DNA of 21,917 nt from a virus. Below, in pieces: positions 7,752 through 14,390 of this stretch. Location: IMG/VR virus record IMGVR_UViG_3300035698_001427, positions 1 through 21,917 of that record; one strand, 5' to 3'. The notes under the pieces were generated by a model. It was not told the DNA's origin. It made no database searches and worked only from the letters and a program-made list of their open reading frames with translations. Position 1 is the first letter of the stretch. Each line of letters starts with the position of its first letter. The translations under genes and the position numbers were made by a program.

Positions 7752-8515
7752 TGACTGTAAATCTCCCCTGTACTGATGCCGGCGCCGTATCGTGTATTGG
7801 TCATATAATCAAACAATACATCTCCTGGCTTCTTCATTGTATTAGATACCTTAAATTGCAAATTACCTAATCCTGTAATTTTATTCTTGGCATTGTATTC
7901 TACTTTAACTAAGCAAAAGATTAAGTCGTTCATGTTATGGTTAGTAGTCCAATTAGGAAACAAGTTGTAAGCCGCTGTTGAGTTTCCTCCATTTTCAGTT
8001 GTTAACTGTGCTGGTGAATCGCTATTGCCATTAAATGGATAAACTTTTAATAATCCACTCCATTTGTCAGTGCTGTTGGCTTCTTCGTCATATGCAAGAT
8101 CAACAGTAACGCCGTCGCTTTTGAAGTCTAGTCTAAGGCCGTCCATGTAAACTTCTTTAAAGCTAAATGCACTAGCAGTACCGTCAATAAGGTTGCCTGT
8201 CTTTTCACTAAGTGTTACACAGAACCACATATGTGTATTGTTACCAATAAGTTCTGCATCTGTAACAACTCCGCCAACAAAAGCATCACCATATATTACT
8301 GGTACACTATTAGTTGTGTCTGGACTAACTGTTACACGACTGCCTGTATCTGCGGCTGCTTGTGCGGCATCTGCACTTTTTCTAATACTGTCACTAACCT
8401 TCTTTAAGGCTAATCCGTATAGTGCTGTTTTGGCTAAACTTGATCCAAGGCTATTACTTTTTAAGAAGCCACCAACGCCTTTTGCTATGCTGCCTAATGT
8501 ACTTAAGAAACTCAT
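7748..8515 (-). CDS. N-terminal part of J-like central tail hub (255 aa)
   Basis: This looks like the front third of a J-like central tail protein. After an Ala/Ser-rich start, residues about 60-105 carry the family signature (VSPDTTNSVPVIYGDAFVGG, VVTDAEL, then MWFCVTLSEKTG), followed by FKEVYMDGLRL. The end (MKKPGDVLFDYMTNTRYGAG) is where J-like proteins usually run straight on into the next hub domain, but here a TGA stops the frame at 7748. The ATG at 8515 overlaps the preceding stop as ATGA and has a GGAG site. The downstream gene starts at the stop in an ATGA overlap. The expected C-terminal two thirds is encoded by the 614-aa gene about 2.5 kb further on. A sequencing indel alone would not explain the separation. 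Confidence 0.8.
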   Translation of the reverse strand: MSFLSTLGSIAKGVGGFLKSNSLGSSLAKTALYGLALKKVSDSIRKSADAAQAAADTGSRVTVSPDTTNSVPVIYGDAFVGGVVTDAELIGNNTHMWFCVTLSEKTGNLIDGTASAFSFKEVYMDGLRLDFKSDGVTVDLAYDEEANSTDKWSGLLKVYPFNGNSDSPAQLTTENGGNSTAAYNLFPNWTTNHNMNDLIFCLVKVEYNAKNKITGLGNLQFKVSNTMKKPGDVLFDYMTNTRYGAGISTGEIYSQ

Positions 8516-9111
8516 TGTGGTGCTCCAAAGTTAAAGGATGCATCTTTTAAGTTAGGTACTCTATCAAAGCTAACATCTGTTGAATAGTATTGTTTCATAC
8601 TTTGTGGATTTGTCTTTCGTCCTGCTATCTTACTACTTAATATATCCACGTTTGACAAGCACTCAATCTGGAGACTGTTTGAAGCAGTTCTTGCACCAAC
8701 GTCATACTCTTCATCAAGACTGTAATTGTTAACAGTGCCAATGTAACGTCCTTGTGTTGTTCCAATTTGTGTGCCACTTGTTGCATGGAAGTATGCACGG
8801 TAGATCTTAACCGGTGAACCTTTAATTTTACTGTAAATTATTTCAGCAATGCTACTGTCTGGAATGCCGCTGAGTGTAATTGTAATTGTATTTGAACTTG
8901 ATCTAAGTTCACTTGAACTTGATGTAATGTTTAATAAACTTCCAATTGGAACATATGATTCTGCATCAATAGTAAATGTTGCGTCATGGTCACTAAATGT
9001 TAACACTTCGTTTGCAAACGATGCGCCAGTTGTTGCTTTGTATTCAGCAACGTCAATTCTAACAAATAGTGATGTTCTAACTGCTTGTGAACTTGTTAAG
9101 TCTACACTCAT
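8512..9111 (-). CDS. Minor tail protein, gpL/DUF2163-like tail tip protein (199 aa)
   Basis: The order tape measure, 126 aa, this gene, hub corresponds to the lambda order H, M, L, (K, I), J. The beta-rich body (LTFSDHDATFTIDAESYVPI, SNTITITLSGIP, a YRAYF strand and a GRYIGTVNNYSLDE hairpin) fits tail-tip proteins of the gpL or DUF2163 type, which join the tail tube to the central hub. The C-terminus (SFDRVPNLKDASFNFGAP) has the VP-x-L ending followed by a Gly-aromatic segment seen in that group. I see no Cys cluster of the kind that binds an iron-sulphur cluster in lambda gpL. The ATG at 9111 has a GAGGTG site within the end of the previous gene. Assignment is by context and motif. Confidence 0.6.
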   Translation of the reverse strand: MSVDLTSSQAVRTSLFVRIDVAEYKATTGASFANEVLTFSDHDATFTIDAESYVPIGSLLNITSSSSELRSSSNTITITLSGIPDSSIAEIIYSKIKGSPVKIYRAYFHATSGTQIGTTQGRYIGTVNNYSLDEEYDVGARTASNSLQIECLSNVDILSSKIAGRKTNPQSMKQYYSTDVSFDRVPNLKDASFNFGAPQ

Positions 9112-9112
9112 G

Positions 9113-9493
9113 TTACACCTCTACAAACACAAAGGGGCCGCCCCAACTAACTTGATCTCTTGCAAATATTGTCCATTCTGGGAAGCTAATGCAGATTACA
9201 TTATAAGTTTCAGCACTGCCACCAGGGTCAACATTTCCGTAATACCAGGGGAAGTTTGCGTATGATAGTGTTATTGAAGCAGATGTAACTTTGTCTAAAG
9301 ATTCAGCCAACAAAATATTACTTCTAAGATCAGTCCAACGTGGACCGTCTGGTAGTTTAACAGTAAACACCTTCTTAGCAGTACCTCTTGACGTTGCTCT
9401 TACAGTTCCGTCTCTTGCTGTAGTGCTTGCAACTACTTGCTTTCTATTAATGCTAAGTGTTTCAGCATTGTCAACTATCCATTGGAAGCTCAT
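9113..9493 (-). CDS. Minor tail protein downstream of tape measure (126 aa), gpM-like position
   Basis: A small beta-rich protein with no catalytic motif. It begins MSFQWIVDNAETLSINRKQV and ends with aromatic strands (FPEWTIFARDQVSWGGPFVF). The position right after the tape measure is that of lambda gpM or a distal tail protein, and the size (126 aa) is close to gpM (109 aa). The ATG at 9493 has an AAGGAG site formed from the last codons of the tape-measure gene (its stop TAA lies between the site and the ATG), so the two genes are translationally coupled. The function is inferred from order; the sequence match itself is weak. Confidence 0.6.
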   Translation of the reverse strand: MSFQWIVDNAETLSINRKQVVASTTARDGTVRATSRGTAKKVFTVKLPDGPRWTDLRSNILLAESLDKVTSASITLSYANFPWYYGNVDPGGSAETYNVICISFPEWTIFARDQVSWGGPFVFVEV

Positions 9494-9499
9494 ATCTGT

Positions 9500-11920
9500 T
9501 TATCTCCTTCTTGGTGACGCACTTGCGCCCTTGTTTGCTACTGCGTGTATAAAGCCTGGATCGGCTGCAACTAACTCCTTAAAGCTTCTTGCATCAACAG
9601 CATTAATATTATATGTAACTGCACCGCTGCCTAAATTAGGTGTTACATTTGCAGGACCACTTACTAGTTCAGGTCCATTTTCTCCAACAACACCAAAGCG
9701 TCCTGGAGGTATCATTCCGCCAGTTGCAAAGAAGCCTCCAAACAATCCACCTCCTTGACTACCAACTGTTCCTGTTCCGCCACCTAGTGCTGGTAGTTGG
9801 AATATACTTGCCATACTCTGTTGTATCTGTGCTCTAAGTAAATCCTCTAATAGACTTGCAACAAAGCTCTTAAATTCAAACTTACCAGTTTTAGCAAAGT
9901 TAACAATCATGTCCTCCATGCCCTTGGTTGTTTTAGCAAATACTTGTTCAGCACGTTTGGCTGCATTAGTTGCATTGTCTTCGTATTCTTCAAACGCTTT
10001 CTTCCAACCACTGCTAAATGTGCTTTGTGATTTTATTTCTAAATCAATTGCTTCCTGTGTCTGTTTGGCTGCTTGTTGTCTTGCAGTAATAGTTGAACGT
10101 GCTGTTACTTCTACACTAGCAAGTGCGTCTTTTAACTTTGTAGCATCAGCATCGCCAAATTGTGTTTTAATGCGTTCTTGTGCTGTACGCATTAATTTTA
10201 ATTCGTCTAATTCAATTTGTTTTAGTTGACGACTAATGCCGGTTAATCCAGCAAGACTTACATCATTAAATGCATCTGTAACACGTTCTACTGCACTAAC
10301 TGTGTTTTGATTTAAGTAATCTGTAAGTTCTGTTGAAGTTTTATTAACAGCGTCTAGTGTATTGTTTAGTCGCTGCATTGCGGCTTCATACACTTCTGGG
10401 GCAATCTTACCTTCTGCAAATGCCACACTTAATTTTTCAACAGCCCGTTGAGCAAAGCCTAATTCATTTACACTAGATTGTGCATCTTTAATTAGATTGT
10501 CATAAAATCCTTGAGCTGTTGAAGTTTTAGTAACAGCCTCTCCTAATTTTTTAACTTGTTCAGTTAACTGTTCATGACGTGTTTTTGCAGTTGCAATTTT
10601 TTCATTTAAGTCTGGAATAAAGGATCCAGCATAAGTGCCAGTTAATGCTGTTAATTCTTCTAGTGCTTTCTTAGCGGCTGTTTGTGCTTCAGTTGCTTTA
10701 ACTAAAGAACTTTTGCCACGTTCATTAGCTTTGACCATTTCATCAATACTTGCTAACAAGTCTTTATACGGTTTTAATGTTGCCTCTGTAACTTTTCTTT
10801 TTTCTTCTAACTGTTTAAGTTCTAATTTAGTTGATTCTCCTAATACATTTTGTTGGCGAACTTGTTCTTGTAATGCTGAAGAATAATTATTGTATTGTTC
10901 AATCGTTAGACCTAATAGTTTTAATTGAGCTTTTAGAGTGTTATTGTGTCCTGCAAGTCTAAGACCAAACACGTCAGTTGCGTCGCCGGATTGCAACTCG
11001 TTAATTTTAGCAAGTAACTTTACGGCTGCTTCTGTGTCAATATTAAATTCTTTAAGTCTTTCAATTGCAGTGCCAAGGCTTTCGTCATTAACTAAGTTTT
11101 CAAAACTAGCGGCTTCTAAACTAGTGCTTGCTCCAGCCACTTCGCGCATTCCACGTGCAAGGTCTTCTAATACACTTCTATAAAGATCTGCCGCACCTGA
11201 GTTTTCAGCAAATACTACTAGTAACTTACTAAATGCATCACTAACTTCTTGTTCAAGTTGTGTAATTGTTTTGCTAGTTGCTTGAAATGCCGCTTGTATT
11301 GCTTCACTTCCTTCAACCATCTTAAAGAACGATTCAGCAGTTAACTCACCGGCTTGTGACATCTTACGAAGTTCACCAACTGTTATACCACTCTCACGTG
11401 CCATAATAATTAACGCTGGGCCTAGTGCTTCAACAATACTATTAAATTCATCACCACGCACTGTGCCTGATGCCATTGCTTGACCAAACTGTCTAATAGC
11501 GCCTGCGGCAGTGCCAGCATCAGCACCAGATATAGCAAGTGCTTTCTGGAAGTTGCCTGTAACTTTTAATACTTGGTCTTGACTAACACCTAGTTCTTCA
11601 GTTGCAAGTGTTAATTTAGTATACAAGTCAATTGTGTCACCAAAGGCAGCACGGTTGGCAACTGCGGCATTGTTTAACTTCTGCATTGTATCAGACAGTT
11701 CTTGTTGACTGTCTGTAATTAAACTTAAACTATTGCGATAAGATTCAAATTCACCTGTTGCGTTTTTCATTGCCCCGGCAAACTTTGTTATGGCTGCAAT
11801 GCTAAATGCCGCAGCCATTAATGGACCTAAGCCTTTAAGACTTGTTGCAAATCCACCAACACCGGCTGTTGCGCTCTTGGTGTCAACTATTAACTTATAT
11901 CTGTCTATTGTTGTTGCCAT
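9500..11920 (-). CDS. Tail tape measure protein (806 aa)
   Basis: It sets tail length and is probably involved in DNA delivery. Residues about 60-230 match the tape-measure N-terminal domain: FESYRNSLSLIT, then AISGADAGTAAGAIRQFGQA, MASGTVRGDEFNSIVEALGP, and LTAESFFKMVEGSEAIQAAF. The middle (about 230-690) is long alpha-helical, coiled-coil sequence rich in Ala, Glu, Lys and Gln. The C-terminus is of lambda gpH type: EFKSFVASLLEDLLRAQIQQ, a Gly-rich hinge (GGGLFGGFFATGG, 723-735), and PPGRFGVVGENGPELVSGPA (738-757). A hydrophobic segment near residues 30-50 may be membrane-active. By the usual scaling of about 0.15 nm per residue, 806 aa suggests a tail of about 120 nm. The ATG at 11920 has an AAGGT site. 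Confidence 0.95.
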   Translation of the reverse strand: MATTIDRYKLIVDTKSATAGVGGFATSLKGLGPLMAAAFSIAAITKFAGAMKNATGEFESYRNSLSLITDSQQELSDTMQKLNNAAVANRAAFGDTIDLYTKLTLATEELGVSQDQVLKVTGNFQKALAISGADAGTAAGAIRQFGQAMASGTVRGDEFNSIVEALGPALIIMARESGITVGELRKMSQAGELTAESFFKMVEGSEAIQAAFQATSKTITQLEQEVSDAFSKLLVVFAENSGAADLYRSVLEDLARGMREVAGASTSLEAASFENLVNDESLGTAIERLKEFNIDTEAAVKLLAKINELQSGDATDVFGLRLAGHNNTLKAQLKLLGLTIEQYNNYSSALQEQVRQQNVLGESTKLELKQLEEKRKVTEATLKPYKDLLASIDEMVKANERGKSSLVKATEAQTAAKKALEELTALTGTYAGSFIPDLNEKIATAKTRHEQLTEQVKKLGEAVTKTSTAQGFYDNLIKDAQSSVNELGFAQRAVEKLSVAFAEGKIAPEVYEAAMQRLNNTLDAVNKTSTELTDYLNQNTVSAVERVTDAFNDVSLAGLTGISRQLKQIELDELKLMRTAQERIKTQFGDADATKLKDALASVEVTARSTITARQQAAKQTQEAIDLEIKSQSTFSSGWKKAFEEYEDNATNAAKRAEQVFAKTTKGMEDMIVNFAKTGKFEFKSFVASLLEDLLRAQIQQSMASIFQLPALGGGTGTVGSQGGGLFGGFFATGGMIPPGRFGVVGENGPELVSGPANVTPNLGSGAVTYNINAVDARSFKELVAADPGFIHAVANKGASASPRRR

Positions 11921-11924
11921 AATG

Positions 11925-12206
11925 TTACCTTACTATTTTTCTAACTTCGTTTCTTATGAAGTCAATTGTAGGCTCTGTCATGCCGTTTCTTGCTTGCTTA
12001 CTACTGCCTTCATTTAATTTATTAGCGTAGTTGTAGTTTCCACTAATAGTATCAGTTCCATTAAAGTCTGTCTTTCTTTTAGCATTGCCGGTTCTAATTG
12101 GCGTCACTGCCTTAAACTTCATATGAGCATTTTTAGGTATGGCATCAAGCAACTTCTGAGTTCTATCAAGTCTTGGACTAATATTATTTGTTAACTTCTT
12201 TATCAT
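11925..12206 (-). CDS. HK97-gp10-like tail completion protein (93 aa)
   Basis: The core TPIRTGNAKRKTDFNG, an ISGNYNYANKLNEG strand-turn and the ending GMTEPTIDFIRNEVRKIV match the pattern of HK97 gp10-type minor tail/head-tail proteins: an RTG-N-A basic strand, a YA-x-x-x-x-EG turn and a C-terminal P-x-x-x-x-IR helix. It is short for the family (usually 110-150 aa). It lies between the chaperones and the tape measure rather than beside the head-tail joining genes, which is less usual. Its ATG at 12206 overlaps the end of the frameshifted chaperone extension by 23 bases, and a GAGG site sits about 10 bases upstream. It is probably needed to finish or cap tails. Confidence 0.65.
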   Translation of the reverse strand: MIKKLTNNISPRLDRTQKLLDAIPKNAHMKFKAVTPIRTGNAKRKTDFNGTDTISGNYNYANKLNEGSSKQARNGMTEPTIDFIRNEVRKIVR

Positions 12207-12453
12207 TCTTGTGTGCCCTCGCTGTATTTAACATTTCTTGCATTTGCTCTTCAGTTAAGTCTTTTGGTGTACCTGGCTCTTTCTTACTTAAATAATTCTC
12301 ATATTGCAATGCAAAGTTTGCAATCTTTACGTCTACGCTTGACCCATCTCTTAGTACTTCAGTTGGCAACTTTCCATAACGCTTGGCAACAAAGTCTAAT
12401 GTTAACCAAGCATATGAACTAGCTGTTAACTTGCTGAAGTCGGGGTCATTAAG
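12184..12453 (-). CDS. Tail assembly chaperone, -1 frame extension (T part of G-T fusion)
   Basis: This frame encodes 89 residues if entered by a -1 shift at the slippery site 12453-12459. On its own the only possible start in the main part is TTG at 12369, with no ribosome-binding site, but the frame stays open back through the end of the upstream gene, as expected for a lambda G-GT arrangement. The product would be a fusion of 99 residues of the upstream protein plus these 89, about 188 aa. The extension contains SSYAWLTLDFVAKRYGK, an acidic/basic helix (YENYLSKKEPGTP) and a Lys-rich tail. In the lambda family the longer protein recruits the tape measure and the tube subunits during assembly. 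Confidence 0.8.
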   Translation of the reverse strand, partial: LNDPDFSKLTASSYAWLTLDFVAKRYGKLPTEVLRDGSSVDVKIANFALQYENYLSKKEPGTPKDLTEEQMQEMLNTARAHKNDKEVNK

Positions 12454-12749
12454 TTTCCCAAGTGGGTTATCACTTTCTCAACTGTTTTAATTGTTAAGTC
12501 CATTGGTAACACTTCTCCATCACCAAGTACTAGTTTGCCTTTTTCATCCATAATCAATCCGGCAACTACTTTAGCAATGTCACTAAATTGACTGTTACCT
12601 TCAAGTGACGCAAGACTCATAAATGTGTCCATGTTTTGTCTGTCGTAGACGTGGAATTCAACTGCTTCACCATAGGTGGCAATAATATCCTTATCGTCAA
12701 TAGTAATTTTAATTAGTTTTGGTTTGCTTGCGAGTGCTTCTAGTTTCAT
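12426..12749 (-). CDS. Tail assembly chaperone, short form (G part, 107 aa)
   Basis: This lies in the canonical place between the major tail protein and the tape measure. The protein is small, acidic and likely mixed alpha/beta (KLIKITIDDKDIIATYGEAV, then IAKVVAGLIMDEKGKLVLGD, and TIKTVEKVITHLG). A slippery heptamer sits nine codons before its stop, so most ribosomes make this 107-aa form and a minority make the fusion. In lambda-like phages both forms hold the tape measure in an assembly-ready state and are absent from the finished virion. The ATG at 12749 has an AAGGA site made from the last codons of the preceding 57-aa gene; its stop TAA lies 3 bases before the ATG. Confidence 0.85.
   Translation of the reverse strand: MKLEALASKPKLIKITIDDKDIIATYGEAVEFHVYDRQNMDTFMSLASLEGNSQFSDIAKVVAGLIMDEKGKLVLGDGEVLPMDLTIKTVEKVITHLGNLMTPTSAS
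12453..12459 (-). other. Programmed -1 frameshift slippery site GGGAAAC
   Basis: On the minus strand the zero frame reads TTG GGA AAC TTA. The heptamer G GGA AAC fits the X-XXY-YYZ rule and allows re-pairing to GGG AAA in the -1 frame. It is close to the lambda G-T site GGGAAAG. The -1 frame is open from here to 12184. A weak AACTT/AAGTT pairing exists downstream; no strong stimulatory stem is obvious by eye. Confidence 0.85.
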
Positions 12750-12752
12750 CTG

Positions 12753-12926
12753 TTAATCCTTTTTTCTGTTAATCAAAGTGTTCGCAAGAACTAGAAGAAA
12801 TTCTAGTCTGCTATTTGCTTTTGTTAAGTCACGCTGGGCGCAACCTAATTCGTTCTTTGCTTTTGCTGCCTCTGCAACAACGCTCAGATATATCTCGTGG
12901 TCTGTCTTTTTATCTATTGGGTCCAT
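12753..12926 (-). CDS. Small helical protein between tail tube and chaperone genes (57 aa)
   Basis: An ATG at 12926 with an AGGAAAG ribosome-binding site opens a 57-codon frame ending with TAA at 12753, three bases before the chaperone ATG. The protein starts MDPIDKKTDHEIYLSVVAEA and continues as one long amphipathic helix rich in Ala, Lys, Asn and Leu, ending in INRKKD; a coiled coil is likely. I do not recognise a family. Its spacing, its ribosome-binding site and the fact that its 3' end supplies the next gene's ribosome-binding site argue that it is real. It could be a further assembly factor, but no function can be assigned. Confidence 0.65.
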   Translation of the reverse strand: MDPIDKKTDHEIYLSVVAEAAKAKNELGCAQRDLTKANSRLEFLLVLANTLINRKKD

Positions 12927-12938
12927 TAATCTTTCCTA

Positions 12939-12951
12939 CATTGTATTTAGC
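12939..12951 (-). promoter_or_regulatory. Candidate promoter-like element GCTAAATACAATG after terminator
   Basis: On the minus strand GCTAAATACAATG lies between the terminator at 12957-12988 and the ATG at 12926. It shares the core TGCTAAATACA with the element at 3362-3374 and resembles the T4-late octamer TATAAATA. A promoter here would restart transcription of the chaperone and tape-measure genes after the terminator. No good sigma70 -35 box is seen. Confidence 0.35.
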
Positions 12952-12956
12952 ACTCG

Positions 12957-12988
12957 CAATAAAAGGGGGGCGTAAACCCCCCTTTTAT
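12957..12988 (-). terminator. Strong rho-independent terminator after the major tail protein gene
   Basis: A 12-bp stem containing six G-C pairs (AAAAGGGGGG / CCCCCCTTTT plus two A-T pairs) surrounds a 6-base loop. On the minus strand the 3' arm ends in TTTTATT, giving the T-tract. It is nearly symmetrical and could work both ways. It lies 22 bases after the tail-tube stop and would hold the highly needed tube mRNA apart from the genes downstream. Confidence 0.85.
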
Positions 12989-13009
12989 AGTGCCCTCACG
13001 CTCTACTTC

Positions 13010-13468
13010 TTAGCTTACGGTGTATTCGCCGTTTACTGTGATAGTAACAGGAGATACCCAAACTGGGCTGTCTGCTGATACGCTTGGTGCTAGACCAGTA
13101 ACAAATCCTGCACCAGACAACGTTTTATCACCAATGTTGATGCTAAATGTTACTGCTGTTTTATCGTTACTTAGACCTAAAAGGCCTAATGTGTCTGCGG
13201 CACCAACTGATCCACCTGAATCACCAAAGAACAACGTACCGTCAACAACCAAGTTAGTACTAATACTGTTGGTTGAAGTTGTAGCGATCTGTAGTTTTGC
13301 AGCCTGATCTAATTGTGTCCATGTAAACACATCGTTTGCACTGTTAATGGTCACGTCCTGGAGACCTGGTAATACTAAATCGCCTGAAACAGATGATGTT
13401 AGTGTTAAGATTGGTGGACTAGCAGAAGTTCCTGTTGTTCCACCTGGACTAGTAATGTATGTAGCCAT
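13010..13468 (-). CDS. Major tail (tube) protein (152 aa)
   Basis: The tube subunit is assigned by position (after the head-tail joining genes, before the terminator and chaperones) and by composition: 152 aa, all-beta, rich in Ser, Thr, Gly and Val, with no catalytic motifs. The segment LDQAAKLQIATTSTNSISTN and the strand pairs around VVDGTLFFGDSGG and TAVTFSINIGDKTL are compatible with a tube fold. The C-terminus (SPVTITVNGEYTV) is a typical final strand. The ATG at 13468 has a good AAAGGA site. The strong terminator directly behind it fits a gene needed in large amounts. Confidence 0.7.
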   Translation of the reverse strand: MATYITSPGGTTGTSASPPILTLTSSVSGDLVLPGLQDVTINSANDVFTWTQLDQAAKLQIATTSTNSISTNLVVDGTLFFGDSGGSVGAADTLGLLGLSNDKTAVTFSINIGDKTLSGAGFVTGLAPSVSADSPVWVSPVTITVNGEYTVS

Positions 13469-13478
13469 GCTTTTTCCT

Positions 13479-13871
13479 TTATGTTAGCTTACTAAATGTA
13501 TAGTCTATTTGCGTTACTAATAAGTCATTGACGTAATCGCTTTGAACTTCAACAGCACGACTATTATATCCTGATGTTGTATTTACGTTCTTGCCTAATC
13601 TTAAACTTTGTATTAACGTGTTATAGTTTGCTGGTATTGTTTTTGCATCCGCAGTAAAGTAGATACTTACAGTTGTTGATTCTGAGTGGATACCAAGTCC
13701 GTCTAGTGTTTGTATTAAAGGTTCCTCTGAATACTGTTCTCTTTCAACATATATTCGTTTTGGATGCTTTATGTACATCATTAGTCCGGATTCTTCTCTT
13801 GGCAGTTCATCACTTACAGTGAAGCTTCCCAAGCTAAGTGTTTTGATATAATTTAAAATATCTTCTCTCAT
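13479..13871 (-). CDS. Head-tail joining / tail terminator-like protein (130 aa)
   Basis: The position between the connector protein and the tail tube protein is that of the tail terminator (lambda gpU, HK97 gp10-gp11 area). The sequence is mixed alpha/beta: an N-terminal helix (MREDILNYIKTLSLGSFTVS), the strand KRIYVEREQYSEEPL, the strand STTVSIYFTADAKTIPANYN followed by a helix (LIQSLRLGK), and a C-terminal strand LLVTQIDYTFSKL. This order fits the small terminator/completion fold. The ATG at 13871 overlaps the previous stop in an ATGA junction with an AAGAGGG site, so it is translationally coupled. No family is firmly recognised. Confidence 0.6.
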   Translation of the reverse strand: MREDILNYIKTLSLGSFTVSDELPREESGLMMYIKHPKRIYVEREQYSEEPLIQTLDGLGIHSESTTVSIYFTADAKTIPANYNTLIQSLRLGKNVNTTSGYNSRAVEVQSDYVNDLLVTQIDYTFSKLT

Positions 13872-14377
13872 CGCACCCTCTTCAAGTTAATGGCTCCAGG
13901 TGACTTCTCAGATGATACAATAGTACCGTCATTATCAAAGTCATACCAGTCACCTGCACCTAGCAGTTCAGCCATTAAGGCCGCTGCTTTAGTAGTGTAA
14001 TATCCCATCTTCTGTCTTTCAGCGTCTTCTTCATTACCAAAGTCAGCAACCATGGGTAATATGAATTCACTTAGGGCAGTGTAAACGCACAAGTCTGTGA
14101 AGTCGTTTTGTCTTGCAACAATACGATCCACATCAAGTGCTGGAACATCAGCTACAGTGCGGTAGGACTGATTACTAGATCTTGCGACATAATAATCAGT
14201 CCACCAAGCACTTGAGCGTATCTTAGATAATATACGCTCAGTAGCTCTAATTAAAGAAGTTTCTACAACATCGTCAGTAAGGCTTTCATTGGAATCAAAT
14301 AGTCTTTGATCCCTTGCGATAACATCATCATATTCAGCAAAACTGATTACGGTTGAGTTTTCTCTTATAAAAGCCAT
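13868..14377 (-). CDS. Head-tail connector/adaptor protein (169 aa)
   Basis: A helical protein directly after the major capsid gene: SFAEYDDVIARDQRLFDSNE, then a helix ending in SLIRATERILSKIRSSAWW, YRTVADVPALDVDRIVARQN, and a long helix (FTDLCVYTALSEFILPMVAD). The helix pattern, with an early DD/LT segment and a middle TERI helix, fits the head-tail connector (gp6/gp15-type adaptor) group that docks on the portal. The C-terminal 30 residues (WYDFDNDGTIVSSEKSPGAI) look flexible. The ATG at 14377 has a TAGGAG site in the 13-base gap after the capsid gene. The assignment rests mainly on position and helical content. Confidence 0.65.
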   Translation of the reverse strand: MAFIRENSTVISFAEYDDVIARDQRLFDSNESLTDDVVETSLIRATERILSKIRSSAWWTDYYVARSSNQSYRTVADVPALDVDRIVARQNDFTDLCVYTALSEFILPMVADFGNEEDAERQKMGYYTTKAAALMAELLGAGDWYDFDNDGTIVSSEKSPGAINLKRVR

Positions 14378-14390
14378 TCTATGTTACTCC

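Noticed and set aside
9500-11920. Lysozyme or peptidase domain within the tape measure
   Set aside because: No catalytic motif of the muramidase or NlpC/P60 type could be found in the protein.
12184-12369. Independent 61-aa gene starting with TTG at 12369
   Set aside because: No ribosome-binding site, and the frame stays open upstream to a perfect -1 slippery site, so it is better explained as the frameshifted end of the chaperone.
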